NCBI RefSeq assembly: GCF_016545825.1
Contig: NC_052619.1
Coordinates: 71,992,115-72,056,114 of the forward strand
DNA length: 64,000 bases
Origin: Eucalyptus grandis
Taxonomy: Eukaryota > Streptophyta > Magnoliopsida > Myrtales > Myrtaceae
Direction: 5' to 3'
The notes under the pieces are model-generated. The model did not search any database, was not told the DNA's origin, and worked only from the letters and a program-made list of their open reading frames with translations. This document shows positions 47,311 through 59,110 of this stretch, in pieces. Every line of letters begins with the position of its first letter. The first letter of the stretch is position 1. The translations under genes and the position numbers were made by a program.

Positions 47311-47978
47311 CTTTGTCGATCTTAATTTGCAAGTGATGTCTTCTTCATCCCACAATTCATCCCACAACCTGGTATGCTCTTGCTCAGCAATTTCCCTTCC
47401 AAAATATCTAAACTGATCATGCATCCAAAAGCTATTATCATCTAAAACCTTTATCATGCTCATGTTCTGAAGGACCTTAATAGCATCCTCTGCCCTAAAC
47501 CCATAATCTTTCCACAAGGAGATTGGACCGATCTTATTATGACGGATGAAAAAGCATGCAATATCAAGAAATATCTGTTTTTGATCCACTTCTAAGGTAG
47601 CATAGGAAATACGTAGCTTAGCCATGACATCACGATGAGGTCTTTTCCCTAGCTTCTGTAGCATCTCTTCCCATATCTCTTTATTGTGTTTATAAAACAG
47701 AGATGAACCTATTATTAGAAGAGCTAAAGGTAGTCCACCCGTAGTAGACACAATGCCTATTGAAAGAGTGTAGTAATCACCTTGAGGAGCATTGCCATCA
47801 AAGGCATGTCTACTAAATAGTTGAAGTGCATCTTGGTGGCTCAATGACTCCATGTCGTAGTGCAAGATTTGATACTTCAATTCCCCCATATTCAGAACCC
47901 TTTTGTCCCTAGTGTTAACAAGTATCCTTGTACCAAGATACAAAGAATTCACTCCGACCAGATTTTGGATTTGGTTGC
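47311..47978 (-). pseudogene. TNL 2 NB-ARC second half
   Basis: An open segment shows RNBS-B (GTRILVNTRDKRVL), GLPLAL near 47730, ARC helices (QIFLDIACFF) and the MHD motif (WMHDQFRYFGREIAEQ, near 47415), all well kept. It ends RSTK with a donor GTAAAT at 47310. The right edge is the GTTGC duplication of the Copia element. Confidence 0.85.
47974..47978. repeat. Target-site duplication GTTGC, left copy
   Basis: It is identical to 54375-54379 and borders the Copia LTR that starts at 47979. Confidence 0.9.
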
Positions 47979-48369
47979 TATTGGAATTCGAGTCGGCGGA
48001 AGACAACTTACTTGATTCCGATGCGCAAACAGCAAATAGCCTCGGAATGAACATTGAATTGCCGATGATTCACGAACAACGCTTTCTCACGTTAGTCTAG
48101 ATGCAATCACAAGGAAAACACCCGATTTCCACGGCGTAAATGCCGATTGTTCTTGCAAAATGAAATGGAACGCCTTGATCTTCTTTGATGGAAATGGAGA
48201 GGAAATTTGGTGCGAATGAATGGCCAACATTATCAATAGTTGTGTTCGGGAGGCTTTTATACGTCTCCCTTCGTACCCCTCCATTAGTAACTTTCCATCG
48301 TAACGCATCAAGATGAAACGGTGCGTTCCGTTCGCACCCCATCATGGACGTACCAGCTAAAGTACAACA
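47979..48369 (-). mobile_element. 3' LTR of the Copia element in the TNL, 391 bp
   Basis: Plus-strand ends are TATTGGAATTCG and AAAGTACAACA; the terminal TG is changed to TA. It is the same length as the other LTR. A by-eye comparison gives 18 differences in 391 bp, 17 of them transitions. Confidence 0.9.
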
Positions 48370-48379
48370 TCTCCCACTC
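48370..48379 (-). other. Polypurine tract of the Copia element in the TNL
   Basis: On the minus strand GAGTGGGAGA directly precedes the LTR start TGTTGTAC. Confidence 0.75.
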
Positions 48380-49540
48380 GGACATGATGGGCCTGATAGC
48401 ATTCTATCAAGAATATAAGGCATTCAACATTCATCAATTTTACAAAACAATTCATACTAGCAAATAAGCCGTGCGACCAGTGAGTACACCTACACTTGGG
48501 AGCTCAAATTATGCACCTGTTAGGGATGACATAATGGCTACAACCCTGAAAAGAAATAAACAATCGATGTCTCACAGTGCCCAAGACATATTTTGTTACA
48601 TCAGTCCAAGTATACCTATCCCTTAAAGGCTATACTTGACCATTCTTAAAACACCATGTATTTACAATTACATCCGCAACCACATAGGGCGATATAATTG
48701 GTCAACCAGTAAATACATGTGATAGATGTAAAACAACAATAGTCTTCCTTCGCACTCATGTCTCTCTCAATTTCAGAACAACTACTTTCCTAGACATGTC
48801 CTATAAGCCATATCTATTCACGACCGCCCGTAACATGCTAAAGTAGCAACATTTATCTTTCACTTCGAGAACATAGTCATAAGTAACATAGGGCACAAAA
48901 TTGAGGTAAAATACAAATTGCCTCAAGGGCTCACACGATGAGTAAATAGGGATTATTTTACTCACCTTCCCTTGTTGGTCATGTAATGCACATCTAATAT
49001 GAATTACATGCTATAGTGGATTTCTCTTTCTATAAGAGCGTATGTCATTTATTAACCATATCCACTATACGGATCTTAGCCTAAACATAGTCACGTGCCT
49101 CTCACGTACTCATGTTTAGCCTGAGTGCTATATCAGCTTGCTTTCTATAGCGCCCAATTAAATACTCGCATCTGGCATCTTATAGGCATACATGATTGTG
49201 GGACTATTATGTTCGATCTTATTATAAACTAATCACAAACCTCATCTTGACTCCAATCAAGGCAACATATTTTATGTACCAAACTTGCTCTTCAGCATTT
49301 ATTTGTACATAACGTCTCATCTCAACGTGCTAACTACAGCACTTGAGGCGATTGCTCGTGTGAGTGAGCCAATCATTGCCTGCTGACATACTTTTCAATA
49401 ATATATATGTGTTTGTGCTAGCCTCATAGTGGATTTGTACTTATTGATAAAACATCAAATCACTAATAAACAAACAAGTACAATACATCTGTCCACAAAT
49501 ACATAAACCAATGATCCTCTACAATAACAGATATCACATT
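48380..49540 (-). other. 3' non-coding interior of the Copia element
   Basis: About 1.1 kb between the end of the RNase H tail and the PPT. No open frame or repeat of note is seen. Confidence 0.55.
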
Positions 49541-52490
49541 CTATGCAATCCTAGTGACATCCTATGGGTCAAGAATATGTCTCTAGGAATAGCCTTCGTA
49601 AATGGATCAGCAACCATTTTATTGGTTGAAATGTATTGCATGATCACTTCTTTCCTCATCTAATTCTCCATTGAGAAATGCCGTCTTTACATCCATTTGA
49701 TGTAATTCAAGGTCCAAATGTGCAATGATGACTAGAATAAGGCGTATTGAGGCAAACCTTACAACTGGTGAAAAAGTTTCCTCATAGTCTATACCCTCTT
49801 GTTGAGTATAACCTTTCGCCACAAGGCGAGCCTTATACTTTTCAATGGATCCATCCGCCCTACGCTTAATCTTAAAGACCCATTTGTTTCTAATGACCTT
49901 ACGATTGGGTGGTAGATCAACCAAGTCCCAGACATGGTTTGCCTTCATTGACTCCATCTCATCTTCCAAAGCTTTTCTCCATTCTTCCTTGTCAGAGGAT
50001 GAGAGAGCCTCTTGAACAGTCTTAGGCTTGGCATCGTCTTTTTGAGCAATTATAAATGCTTCCCCTTCAATCTCAAAATGACGACGGGGAATACTTTTAC
50101 GATTACTTTTACGCAATTGAATTTCTCTTGAATTCAATTCATCAGGTGATGCAACACTCCCACTAGGTCTTATGTGTTGAGGTAAATCTTCATTTCCCTC
50201 TACTACATCAGTGAGTGTTATTTGGATCTTCCATCTCATATAATTGGAAGTCCTTATCAATCTCACCTCTATTAGGAAAATCATTCTCCAAGAACGTGAC
50301 ATCTTGTGACTCCATTTCGGTCACACTTCCATCAGCTTGTTCACCTATGAACACATACCCTTTGGAGTGTTCGGAATATCTTATAAAGGTACATTTCTTC
50401 CCTCTAGGACCTAATTTGCCATGTTTATGGGAAGAATCATGAACATAAGTTGCATCCCATGGACGTAGACTACTAAAGTCTGGTTTTCTACCAGTCCATA
50501 ATTCATAAGGGGTGTAAGTAACCGATTTTGAGGGCACACGGTTAAGTATATAGGCAGCAGTCAATAATGCATCTCCCCAATAAGAGACAGGTAAATTTGC
50601 TTGCGCCATCATAGACCTAGACATTTCTAATAGGGTTCTATTCCTTCTCTCAGCTACCCCATTTTGTTGTGGAGTATCAGGAATAGTTAATTGTCGTACA
50701 ATTCCCTTTTCATCACAAAGAGCCTTGAATTGCTCCGATAGATACTCACGTCCACGATCGGTTCTCAATGCCTTTATTGTCTTATTTAACTGATTCTCTA
50801 CCATCGCTATATATCGTCTAAAGCAGTCTAATGCTTTTGACTTATGGGAGATCAGAAAGATATAACCGAAACGTGTGAAGTCATCGATGAAAGTGATGAA
50901 ATATGAGGCTCCATGCCTCTCCCTCACATTCAAAGGACCACAAATGTCAAAATGTATGAGATGCAATGGAAATTCAGCTCTAGTCCCTTTACCGAATGGT
51001 TTTCTAGTTGTTTTCCCGGCCAGACAATGTTCACATACGGATAGACTAACATTAGTGAGTGATCCTAAAAGGCCTTCTCTAGCTAATCTTTGCATTCTTT
51101 GCAATCCAATGTGACCTAATCTAGCATGCCAAGTACTTGCATCAATCTCAACGTTATTTGAAGACACAATTAAAGAAAAACAACCATCAACATTAACATT
51201 GTACTGATCATAGTCAATGTCTAACACCATAAAATCATTCGATACATGGCCTGAACCATAATAAACTGTTCCGTACAAAATGTCAACACAATCACCATGG
51301 AAATTTAATACATAACCTAAGCTAAGAAGAACAACTATAGAGACCAAGTTTCGTCGAATATCTGGAGCATAAAGGACATCATGCAGGAACAGGTTTCGAC
51401 CACCACGTAAGATTAATTTACATGTGCCGATACCCTTCACTTTAACTCTTGAGTTATTCCCAACATATATCTATCTTCTTTTAGGCAGTATCCAACGATA
51501 CTCCACAAATGCTTCTCGATCTCTAGCTACATGGTCTGTTGCTCCTGAGTCTACAGTCCACATTGGATGAGATTCAGCAAGCATTACAGTACTAGAAACA
51601 AAAGCATTACTCAAAGTAATGGAGTAATAGGGTACCTTTTTCGGCTCAGTGCATTCACGAGCAAAGTGACCCATCTTGCCACAATTGTGGCACTCCATCT
51701 TGGCCTTGTCCTTCTTCCCACCACGCTTCTTGCGTCGGAAGGTCTTAGCCCTCTTGGGTCCCTGATAAGTTATCTTCCCTTTGTTGTTGAATTGAAGATT
51801 CCTCTTGCGCTTGAAGCCCGAAGCCTTGCGCGAACTCGATTCAGTAACATAAGCATGGGTAGAGGATCTTGCAACCTCTAGGCGCTCATCCTCTAATTCC
51901 AAATGACGCGCAATATCATCAAAAGTGACGATGTTCTCATTATGCATCATATTGATCTTCATATGCTCCCAATTATCAGGAAGAGACCTTATAACAGCCT
52001 GAACTTGCTGTTCATCAGTAAGGGAGTGACCTGCTGACTTCAGCTCACGGATCATGTTTGACATCTCCCGAAGATGCTGCCTCATCGTTACATTTGGGCG
52101 CTTTCGAAATGTGTCAAACTTGATGGTGAGTCTCCTCAGCTTAGTGGCAGATGTACCCCCAAACTTATCTTTCAAGGCAACCCACATAACTTGAGCTTTG
52201 TCATAACTCTCAAACTCACACATGAGATCATCTTACATACAGCTTAGCAACGTGATGCGAGCAATGCTATTTTTCTTTTTCCAAGCTTGATAAGCTTCCA
52301 GATCTCTCCTGTGTTGAGCTGAAGTTCCATGCTCGGATTCATCCATAGTATGGTTGAGGGTTTCCAAAACCTCTTGCTCCTCAAGGATGTACTGAATCTT
52401 TCGGTGCCAAATATCATAATTGTCACCATTCAGCTTCTCACCCTTATTGAGGTCAGCCACAATGGTCTTGGATGCCGAAGTCATAATCAA
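49541..52490 (-). pseudogene. Copia gag-pol with RT core deleted
   Basis: Gag starts MIMTSASKTIVADLNKGEKL at 52490. It has a zinc knuckle near 51690 (CHNCGKMGHFAREC, all ligands present), protease TVDSGATDHVA near 51550 (DSG kept) and GAG_pre-integrase CEHCLAGKTTRKPF. The integrase triad is in HFDICGPL (near 50950), RTDRGREYL (near 50760) and QNGVAERRNR (near 50660). RT begins WVFKIKRRADGSIEKYKARL and reaches FLNGELDEE near 49655. It then joins directly to the RNase H tail (MVADPFTKAIPRDIF), so the YVDD core and most of RNase H are gone. There are stops at about 52230 (SCM*DDL) and 51470 (PKRR*IYV). Confidence 0.9.
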
Positions 52491-53966
52491 TTGCTATAAC
52501 GCATTGACATAATAACCGCAGAATCAATACTAGTACACTATACAGAGTAACACACATACTTAATTTGCACCAAAGACAAACTAAATTAATGATAATTCAA
52601 CAAAAGACACAAAAGCAAAAGTTCATTGTGTTCCCAATCAACTTTTATGTACAATTGTTCTATTATCATTAATCAGTTTAATTTGTGCAAATTTTAAGTT
52701 CTAGGTGAGAACTCCTTTCAATTCTACCAACCTACGAACTCCCACTAGGAAAAATAATTACATGACCTTATGTAATTTCTACATTTTTCCTTAATACAAA
52801 AACATGGCATGATAATAACCAACGTATAAACAATAATCATGCTTTAATTATAATCAAAATTGCAATTCAACATGTAATGGATTTCCTACCATTGTTCTAA
52901 TTTTCTAGCAACTAGAAAATTGCAAGTATATTAAAATATATACATCATATCATTGAACCAAGCTCTACACAGCATATATAACATCATTTGCACACAAGCT
53001 AGCTACTGTATTTCCTAAATTACAAGAAAATACAAGCCACAAATGAATAAACTGCATTAAACCCAAAAAATACGCGTACATAGGGTTTCCTACACATTTT
53101 CATACATTTATAAAATTCAAAAGTATAAAATAAATATACCACTGTGTAGAAGACACTCATACAAACCAAACGGGACCGACCACGCTCCAATCAAAGCTCG
53201 CACACGCCGCCTGAGTGCGCGGCGTGTGTGGCGCACGCGCCGAGGAGCGAACGGCTCCTAGCTGGTCCGACCAGTCCGACGGGTTCGACCGGCGACCAAT
53301 CCGGCCGGTTTGACCGTCGGACCGGTTGGCCGGTCCGACCGTCAACTGGTCAACGTTCGGGTTGGATTGGGTCAACCGGGTTGGATCTCGGGTCGCGGGT
53401 TGGGTCGGGTCGGGTCAACCTGGTCGGATCGGGTCGGGTCAGGTCGCCGGTCGGTGACAGGTCGGCCAACTGTCGCCGGCGGTGACGTCATCAATGATGT
53501 CACCCGGCGGTTACCGACCGTTGGGTGATGTCACGGTGACGTCACCACGCGCCGGTTTCGCCGACCGGCGCGCGTGCGCGACGCGCGCGGTCGATCGCCA
53601 CGTGTGGTGCATGCGCTTCTCCAGTGCTTCATGCGCATGGCGCACACGCGCAGTGGCTTCTGGCCGCACGTCTAGGAGTGTCCGGCGTCGCCCGGCGGCA
53701 CTCGACCCATCGCCGGACTCGTCTCGACGAACTCTTTCACCCTGTATATTCAAAATTTAATTTTGACCAAAAATTGTTTCGAAAAATGGCCAAAACCTCA
53801 CGGGTGCACGCGACCCCGAACCCATTCTTCGCTCCGGTTCGAATTCGAGTTTTCATATTGTAATTCCGACCAATAAACATCAAAAACAGTATAGAATACA
53901 ATCTCTTGATCTCAATATCAAATGGTAAATGAGAAAACTCGATGAAAAACAAGGCAGAAATCACAA
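52491..53966 (-). other. Long GC-rich leader between PBS and gag
   Basis: About 1.5 kb separates the PBS from gag. The part 53160-53720 is very CpG-rich and repeats short phrases such as GGTCGGGTCGGGTC and CCGGTTTGACCG. Overlapping open frames on both strands look composition-driven. The remainder (52500-53150) is AT-rich with nothing recognisable. Confidence 0.6.
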
Positions 53967-53967
53967 C

Positions 53968-53982
53968 CTGGCTTTGATACCA
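53968..53982 (-). other. Primer binding site
   Basis: On the minus strand TGGTATCAAAGCCAG begins one base after the LTR end, matching initiator methionine tRNA. Confidence 0.85.
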
Positions 53983-53983
53983 A

Positions 53984-54374
53984 TGTTGGAATTCGAGTCG
54001 GCGGAAGACGACTTACTTGATTCCGATGCGCAAACAACAAATAGCCCCGGAACAAACGTTGAATTGCCGATGATTCACGAACAATGCTTCCTCACGTTAG
54101 TTTGGATGCAATCACAAGGAAAACACCCGATTTCCACGGCGTAAATGCCGATTGTTCTTGCAAAATGAAATGGAACGCCTTGATCTTCTTTGATGGAAAT
54201 GGAGAGGAAATTTGGTGTGAATGAATGGCCAACCTTATCAATGGTTGTGTTCGGGAGGCTTTTATACGTCTCCCTTCATACCCCTCCATTAGTAACTTTC
54301 CATCGTAACGCATCAAGATGAAACGGTGCGTTCCGTTCGCACCCCATCATAGACATACTAGCTAAAGTACAACA
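53984..54374 (-). mobile_element. 5' LTR of the Copia element in the TNL, 391 bp
   Basis: Plus-strand ends are TGTTGGAATTCG and AAAGTACAACA. It is flanked by the PBS inside and the GTTGC duplication outside, giving an element of 6396 bp (47979-54374). Confidence 0.92.
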
Positions 54375-54379
54375 GTTGC
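54375..54379. repeat. Target-site duplication GTTGC, right copy
   Basis: It is identical to 47974-47978. Confidence 0.9.
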
Positions 54380-54810
54380 AATCATCGACATCATCCAATA
54401 CAATTAGTACTTTCTTGTTGCAAACTATATCTCCAATCCAGTTGATTCCGTGATCAATTTTACCAATTTTACTAGCCACTTTAGAATTAGAGATATCGGA
54501 CAATAATCGTTTTTGTAGCGAGACTAAGCCTTTGGTTTTTTGCCGTTTCCATACATCATAAAGAAAGGTGCAGTTCTTCCCAAAAAGAGGACATAGTTGG
54601 TTGAAGATAATTTTAGCAAGTGTTGTTTTACCGATGCCGCCCATCCCACAAATTCCAATTAGCCGCACACCACTTGATTGAATGTCTAATAAATTGTTTA
54701 TGGCTGCTATTCGGTCCTCCATTCTAATTAAATCTCTAGGCAATTTTCTTTGTCTTGTCCCTAGCTGATTGACAACTTCATCAACAACCGAATTGATTAG
54801 ATCCCCGTCA
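54375..54810 (-). pseudogene. TNL 2 NB-ARC first half
   Basis: The open segment begins after a likely splice acceptor (TTTGTAACAG at 54820-54811) with DGDLINSVVDEVV, then QRKLPRDLIRMED. An intact P-loop GMGGIGKTT follows (Lys codon at about 54629-54627). It ends with kinase-2 VLIVLDDVDDCN, exactly at the Copia insertion. Read-through enters the LTR for about 30 codons before a stop at 54276. Confidence 0.85.
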
Positions 54811-56699
54811 CTGTTACAAAAGTAACAATTTCAATTGAGAAAAGGTAGTTATTGAGTTAGAGATATATAATAGCATTCAACCACGGGGGGACTACTATGT
54901 CAATCCACCAGCACCTAGTGAATGTTTCCCATGTAAGAAAAGTTGATCTTATGAACAAATAAGATAATCAGAAATGTTATTATTAAGTTATGAGATCGAC
55001 AATACCTAGTGCAAAAGAAATTAAAAAGAATGGAAAAGAAGCAACTAAATAAGTGCTATTCTTTTGTAGATCAATTTCATAAACTAATTAAAAGGTGGAT
55101 TCTAATCAGTTAAGTGATGGAGCCAGGAATCTAGTGTTGATACTTTGTTTTGCGTGTGAGAAAGAACACCACGTAAAAAACTGATATAGAATAGAGTAAG
55201 AAAACTTAATTCCTGTTAGTTCCTTTTTACGAATGTTCATCGTGTTCAAAGACACTAAAATCTCATCACTGTATTTATTTTTTCGCGTAAAACAAATAAA
55301 CTAATTTTTCATCAATTGTTTTGAGTTCTCACTTCTATAAATTATAAAGTTAGCATATATAGAAGTGGATAAAACTCGCGTGAGGTTGAGAACATGGCAT
55401 TTTTACATGCAAGCTTTACCTAGTAGTTTATATTATATAACCACTTTAGCAAATCTCCAATTGTCCATCTCTAATTCTTAGACATATTCAGATGTTTTAT
55501 AACAAGTCTTTGTCGCTTCTCTTTTGTAGATCAATTTCATAAACTAATCAAAAAGGCAGATATTACTCAGTTAAGTGATGGAGCCAGGAATCTAATGTTC
55601 ATACTTCATTATTGCATCTAAGAAAGAACCACCAAGTAAGAAACCAATATTAAAAAAAAAAAAAATTGTGAGAAAAAGTGTTTTTGTTTTGTTACCGAAA
55701 TAAAAATACTAAACCGCCTTTAATTTTGCGAGTTCATATTTTTTAATGTTTACCAGGTTGAAGGACACTAAGAATTTATCACCACATTATTATTTCACTT
55801 AAAAAAATAAAAATTAATTTCCATCGAATTTCTTGAGATATGTGTGTGCGTGCCCCCATGATCCCTTAAGAATTTTACTCAGCCATTTACTTTTGATGGT
55901 CGCTCTACCTAGTAATCATATGGGTTATCACATGTCTGTACGTATTAATATTCATCCTTATGATTATGATGCAACTTTTTTTTTTTGGATGGGTCAGCTG
56001 CAACAAAAATTTATCCAATGAAAAAGGACACGAATCGAATCAGGACTAGAATAAGATGGATTAAAGACTCGATAAAAATTCAACGTTACCCCCAAAACTT
56101 CAGGTCCGTGATGAATTACATTCATGAATATCCATTGCAAGTTTTCTTTTTTTAGTCCGGGAATATCCATTACAAGTGTAAGGTGAAGGAATAGTGGAAG
56201 AAACGTTTGATCTTTAAATCAAGTAGAAGAATCAAAATATAAATGCGTGATGAGTTACAATATTATTAGATTTTTTATATCTTTTGACGTGGAAAAGAAC
56301 TTTATAAATGCAATTGCATTCAGTTCCATGATAAAATTTTCTGGCATAGATTAGAAATCTTAATACATATGTGGATCGAGTTGGTGTAAAAAGGATGAAG
56401 CAAAGCCAATCTTTTATACAATGAAAATTAGGTCAAAAACAAAGTCATAATAATTCTACTAGGTCAGAAAAAATTTGGATATCTCATGATGTAAAATTTT
56501 TTTTTAAAGAAAAAAAGAATTTGAGAATTTTTATTTCAATTTTGGGAAACTGGAGTTGGAATATGATAAATGAATTTTTATTAGATCTACCTTTCAATTG
56601 TAAAAAATGACTTTCCCATTCATAAGTGGTTACCTTGTATAATTCTTCAAGTCCAACCCCTGATGCCACCAACTGTTTTCAGCGCTTGCCGCCAGGTAT
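54811..56699 (-). other. Intron region between TIR and NB exons, with an internal duplication
   Basis: No coding frame. Segments 55060-55340 and 55517-55840 are diverged direct repeats sharing TTTTGTAGATCAATTTCATA, GTGATGGAGCCAGGAATCTA and later GACACTAA blocks, about 457 bp apart. A short segment near 56200 resembles one near 46556. The TIR end and donor site are not clear because of frame damage around 56650-56740. Confidence 0.6.
55060..55840. repeat. Direct duplication in the TNL 2 intron
   Basis: Two copies of about 300 bp (55060-55340 and 55517-55840), alignable by shared blocks but with many substitutions and indels. Confidence 0.65.
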
Positions 56700-57160
56700 T
56701 CGCATCCTCGGAGCTGAAATTCTTTTCTTATCCTTCATCATTTGCTCCAAATTCTGAATGTCATTTTCGTACAAGGGGTCCTCAACTCCACATCATAAGG
56801 TTTCACATTATAAAAGATGGGCAATATCACCTTGTTATTCGCATCTTCCCTAGAATTAGAGATGTTCTCCACCATCTTTGCAAGCTCGCAAAGGCACCTG
56901 TAACTTGAAGCGTAGCTTGGGGAGAAGATGGGTATGTAGAGCCTAGGATCATTGATCGCTTGCAAAAATTTGCCATCAATTCTTTCGCCTGGTCGAATCT
57001 CTTTGTAATTGATGCAAACACGAATCCAGGCTTCAGACAAGGCTTGGTAGAGGGTGTCGGCGAATCCACGATTATTGTCAAGTCCTCTAAAACTCAGGAA
57101 CACCTGATACTCAGCTCTTAATAGATTGCCGGTGCTCATTCCCGTCGCTGATATCGCCAT
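56700..57160 (-). pseudogene. TNL 2 TIR exon
   Basis: The TIR domain mediates NADase signalling in plant immunity. The ATG at 57160 opens MAISATGMSTGN; TIR motif 1 is YQVFLSFRGLDNNRGF (residues 18-33). The SSYRCLCELAKM segment keeps the conserved Glu (residue 92) of the usual C-x-x-E-L catalytic motif. PIFYNVKPYDVE follows. The last part after KPYDV shifts frame (LRTPCTKM...), so the domain end is broken. It lies 120 bp from a solo LTR and 31 bp from a (CT)n repeat. Confidence 0.8.
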
Positions 57161-57188
57161 AGAAGCTCACGTCGCCTCTAACAAAGCC

Positions 57189-57190
<2 letters not shown>

Positions 57191-57242
<52 letters not shown>
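57191..57242. repeat. (CT)26 microsatellite upstream of the TIR start
   Basis: Fifty-two bases of perfect CT lie 31-82 bp upstream of the TIR ATG, that is (AG)26 on the gene strand, probably in the 5' UTR or core promoter. Confidence 0.9.
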
Positions 57243-57243
<1 letters not shown>

Positions 57244-57274
57244 ATAGCCACTATTGAAATACTTTTTCATCTAG

Positions 57275-57279
57275 AACAT
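57275..57279. repeat. Target-site duplication AACAT, left copy
   Basis: It matches CACAT at 59111-59115 with one difference and borders the solo LTR. Confidence 0.6.
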
Positions 57280-59110
57280 TATCACACCCCAAATCCTACA
57301 AGGATAGGGGTAACACAGCCGTCCTTCCACCCAAAGGACGCAGCCTCAAATCATACCCAAAGTCCACTTCCAAATGTCCCCATCGATAGCACTCTTTTAC
57401 CTACTAGTTTCTAACCAAAGGACCTGAAAAGGTTTGGAAATAGAGGGGTTTAGTGAGTAGTACATATCTTCTAAGCAGATCGAGTAACTACTATTTATGT
57501 ATACAAAGCAATACCAAACTTCATAACTCAAACTCAATATATAAAATATATATCAAATCATATAAGAATTATTTCTTATAATCGAAGTTTTATACTAATA
57601 TGAAAACTCATTTAAATCATCATCAAAGTCAAGTATCAATGGTCAAGTCCATTGAATAATCTCCATCAAAAACACATATCAATGGTCTATCCATTGATTC
57701 ATCTCATATCGAACACACGTTGATGGTCCATCCATCGACCAATCTTTTGCTCAATACCTAACCATGGTCATGACACAACGCCTTGTGACAAGGCGACCAA
57801 GATTCCCCCATTGGCAAGGTCTTTACCTACAAAGCCAGTGACTCGGCCTAGAATGATATCCTAAACATGGTATGCATACCCCCAAAAACCCCTCACTAGG
57901 TTCACAGTCACATTGAGCATAAATAATCACCCTCCACTACCAGAAATCCAATCTAGAAATCAATATCTTAAACCAAGCAAATAACATTTTGCAACATAGC
58001 CCATCATCCATTTCATATCCATTTCTCAAATTATAATAAACCTTTCCATAAATCAGTCGCAAAGCAATTTCAGATATATTTCTCCACAAACTTTGTATTA
58101 CATGATTTTCAAACATTCATAATCAACCAAAAAGTAGCAATTGCTCTATCCGGCTTTTATGCAATAAAAATGCTCTTCTCAATTCAATATATATACATAT
58201 ACATACTTCAAGACATGATTTTACAAAACCAAAGAAGATATAGTACCGCTCACCTCATTGTCTGCGACTAAACGACAAACGATACTCGTATCGTCGAACT
58301 CACGGCCCTATCAAATAACCGATGAATAATGTTAAAATCAAAATAAAACTCTATCTCAATTACGAAACAACTAAGCTATGCCTTAACTCTCACAAAATGA
58401 CTCCTACGAGCTATCAAATTGCATAACTAAAGCGATTGTTCAAGCCATTCGCAACACAGAGTTTAAGCACAAAACTTGACCGCACCTTAATTTTCTCCTC
58501 TGAACCCCGATCCAAACGTACTTGTAGTCAATAGAAAGCCTTTCAAACATACTACAACAATCCCAACTTGGTCGCTCCAAAATGAAGCCGAAAAATGACA
58601 AAATATGGGCCTAAAGCTGCTGGACGCGTACTGTTCACTGCGCGTGGGAAACTTCGAAATTTTATTTCGGACAAACCCCAGCCTCAAATCGCGATCTGTA
58701 AAATACTATTGCTCCACAACACCATAAACTATGATTTCTATAAAAATACGTGACTCAATGACTCCAAAATCGGACTTCGCCGCTCGATTTTCCCAAAATT
58801 CCGAATTTCAAACCCTAACTCCGAAACTATTCCGAATGGAAGAACAAAGGGTGCGATCACTTACCAGGCATTGTAAATAAGCTTGGCGAGTTGCCCGCAG
58901 CGTGAGCACACAAAGTCCTCTCTCTTCCTTCTTCTCTTTCTTCTTCTTCTTCTTTCTTTCTTTCTTTCTTTCTTCTTTTCTTTTGCTGCCTGAACGTGAG
59001 CCTTCTTTTCCTTTTTATCTCTTCCCCTTTTTGATTTATTTTTCTTTCTTTATTTAAAGTGGGTCCCACCACCTTTTCTTTGACGTAGTAAAAAAATCTC
59101 GAATATTACA
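57280..59110 (-). mobile_element. Solo LTR of 1831 bp upstream of TNL 2
   Basis: On the minus strand it runs from TGTAATATTCGAG (59110) to GGGGTGTGATA (57280), a gypsy-type LTR end pair with the last CA changed to TA. Flanks AACAT/CACAT fit a 5 bp TSD with one change. No gag-pol is present. A CT-rich run at 58915-58985 is purine-rich on the minus strand. It separates the TIR start from its former promoter. Confidence 0.75.

Larger units (their letters stand above)
46640..57160 (-). pseudogene. TNL resistance gene pseudogene 2, split by a Copia element
   Basis: Exons in order: TIR (57160 to about 56700), NB first half (54810-54375), NB second half (47978-47311) and the first LRR exon (about 47150-46844), with a remnant of the next to about 46640. 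The rest of the LRR is missing. The gene has the same strand and exon order as TNL pseudogene 1, and the LRR exon is closely similar (GCLSELKWISL in both). Motifs expected of a working NB-ARC are kept. The 6396 bp insertion and the lost LRR make a full receptor impossible. A (CT)26 repeat and a solo LTR lie just upstream of the start. Confidence 0.85.

Noticed and set aside
53157..53863. Multiple ORFs of 70-92 codons
   Set aside because: Composition-driven open frames in the CpG-rich Copia leader; no family resemblance.
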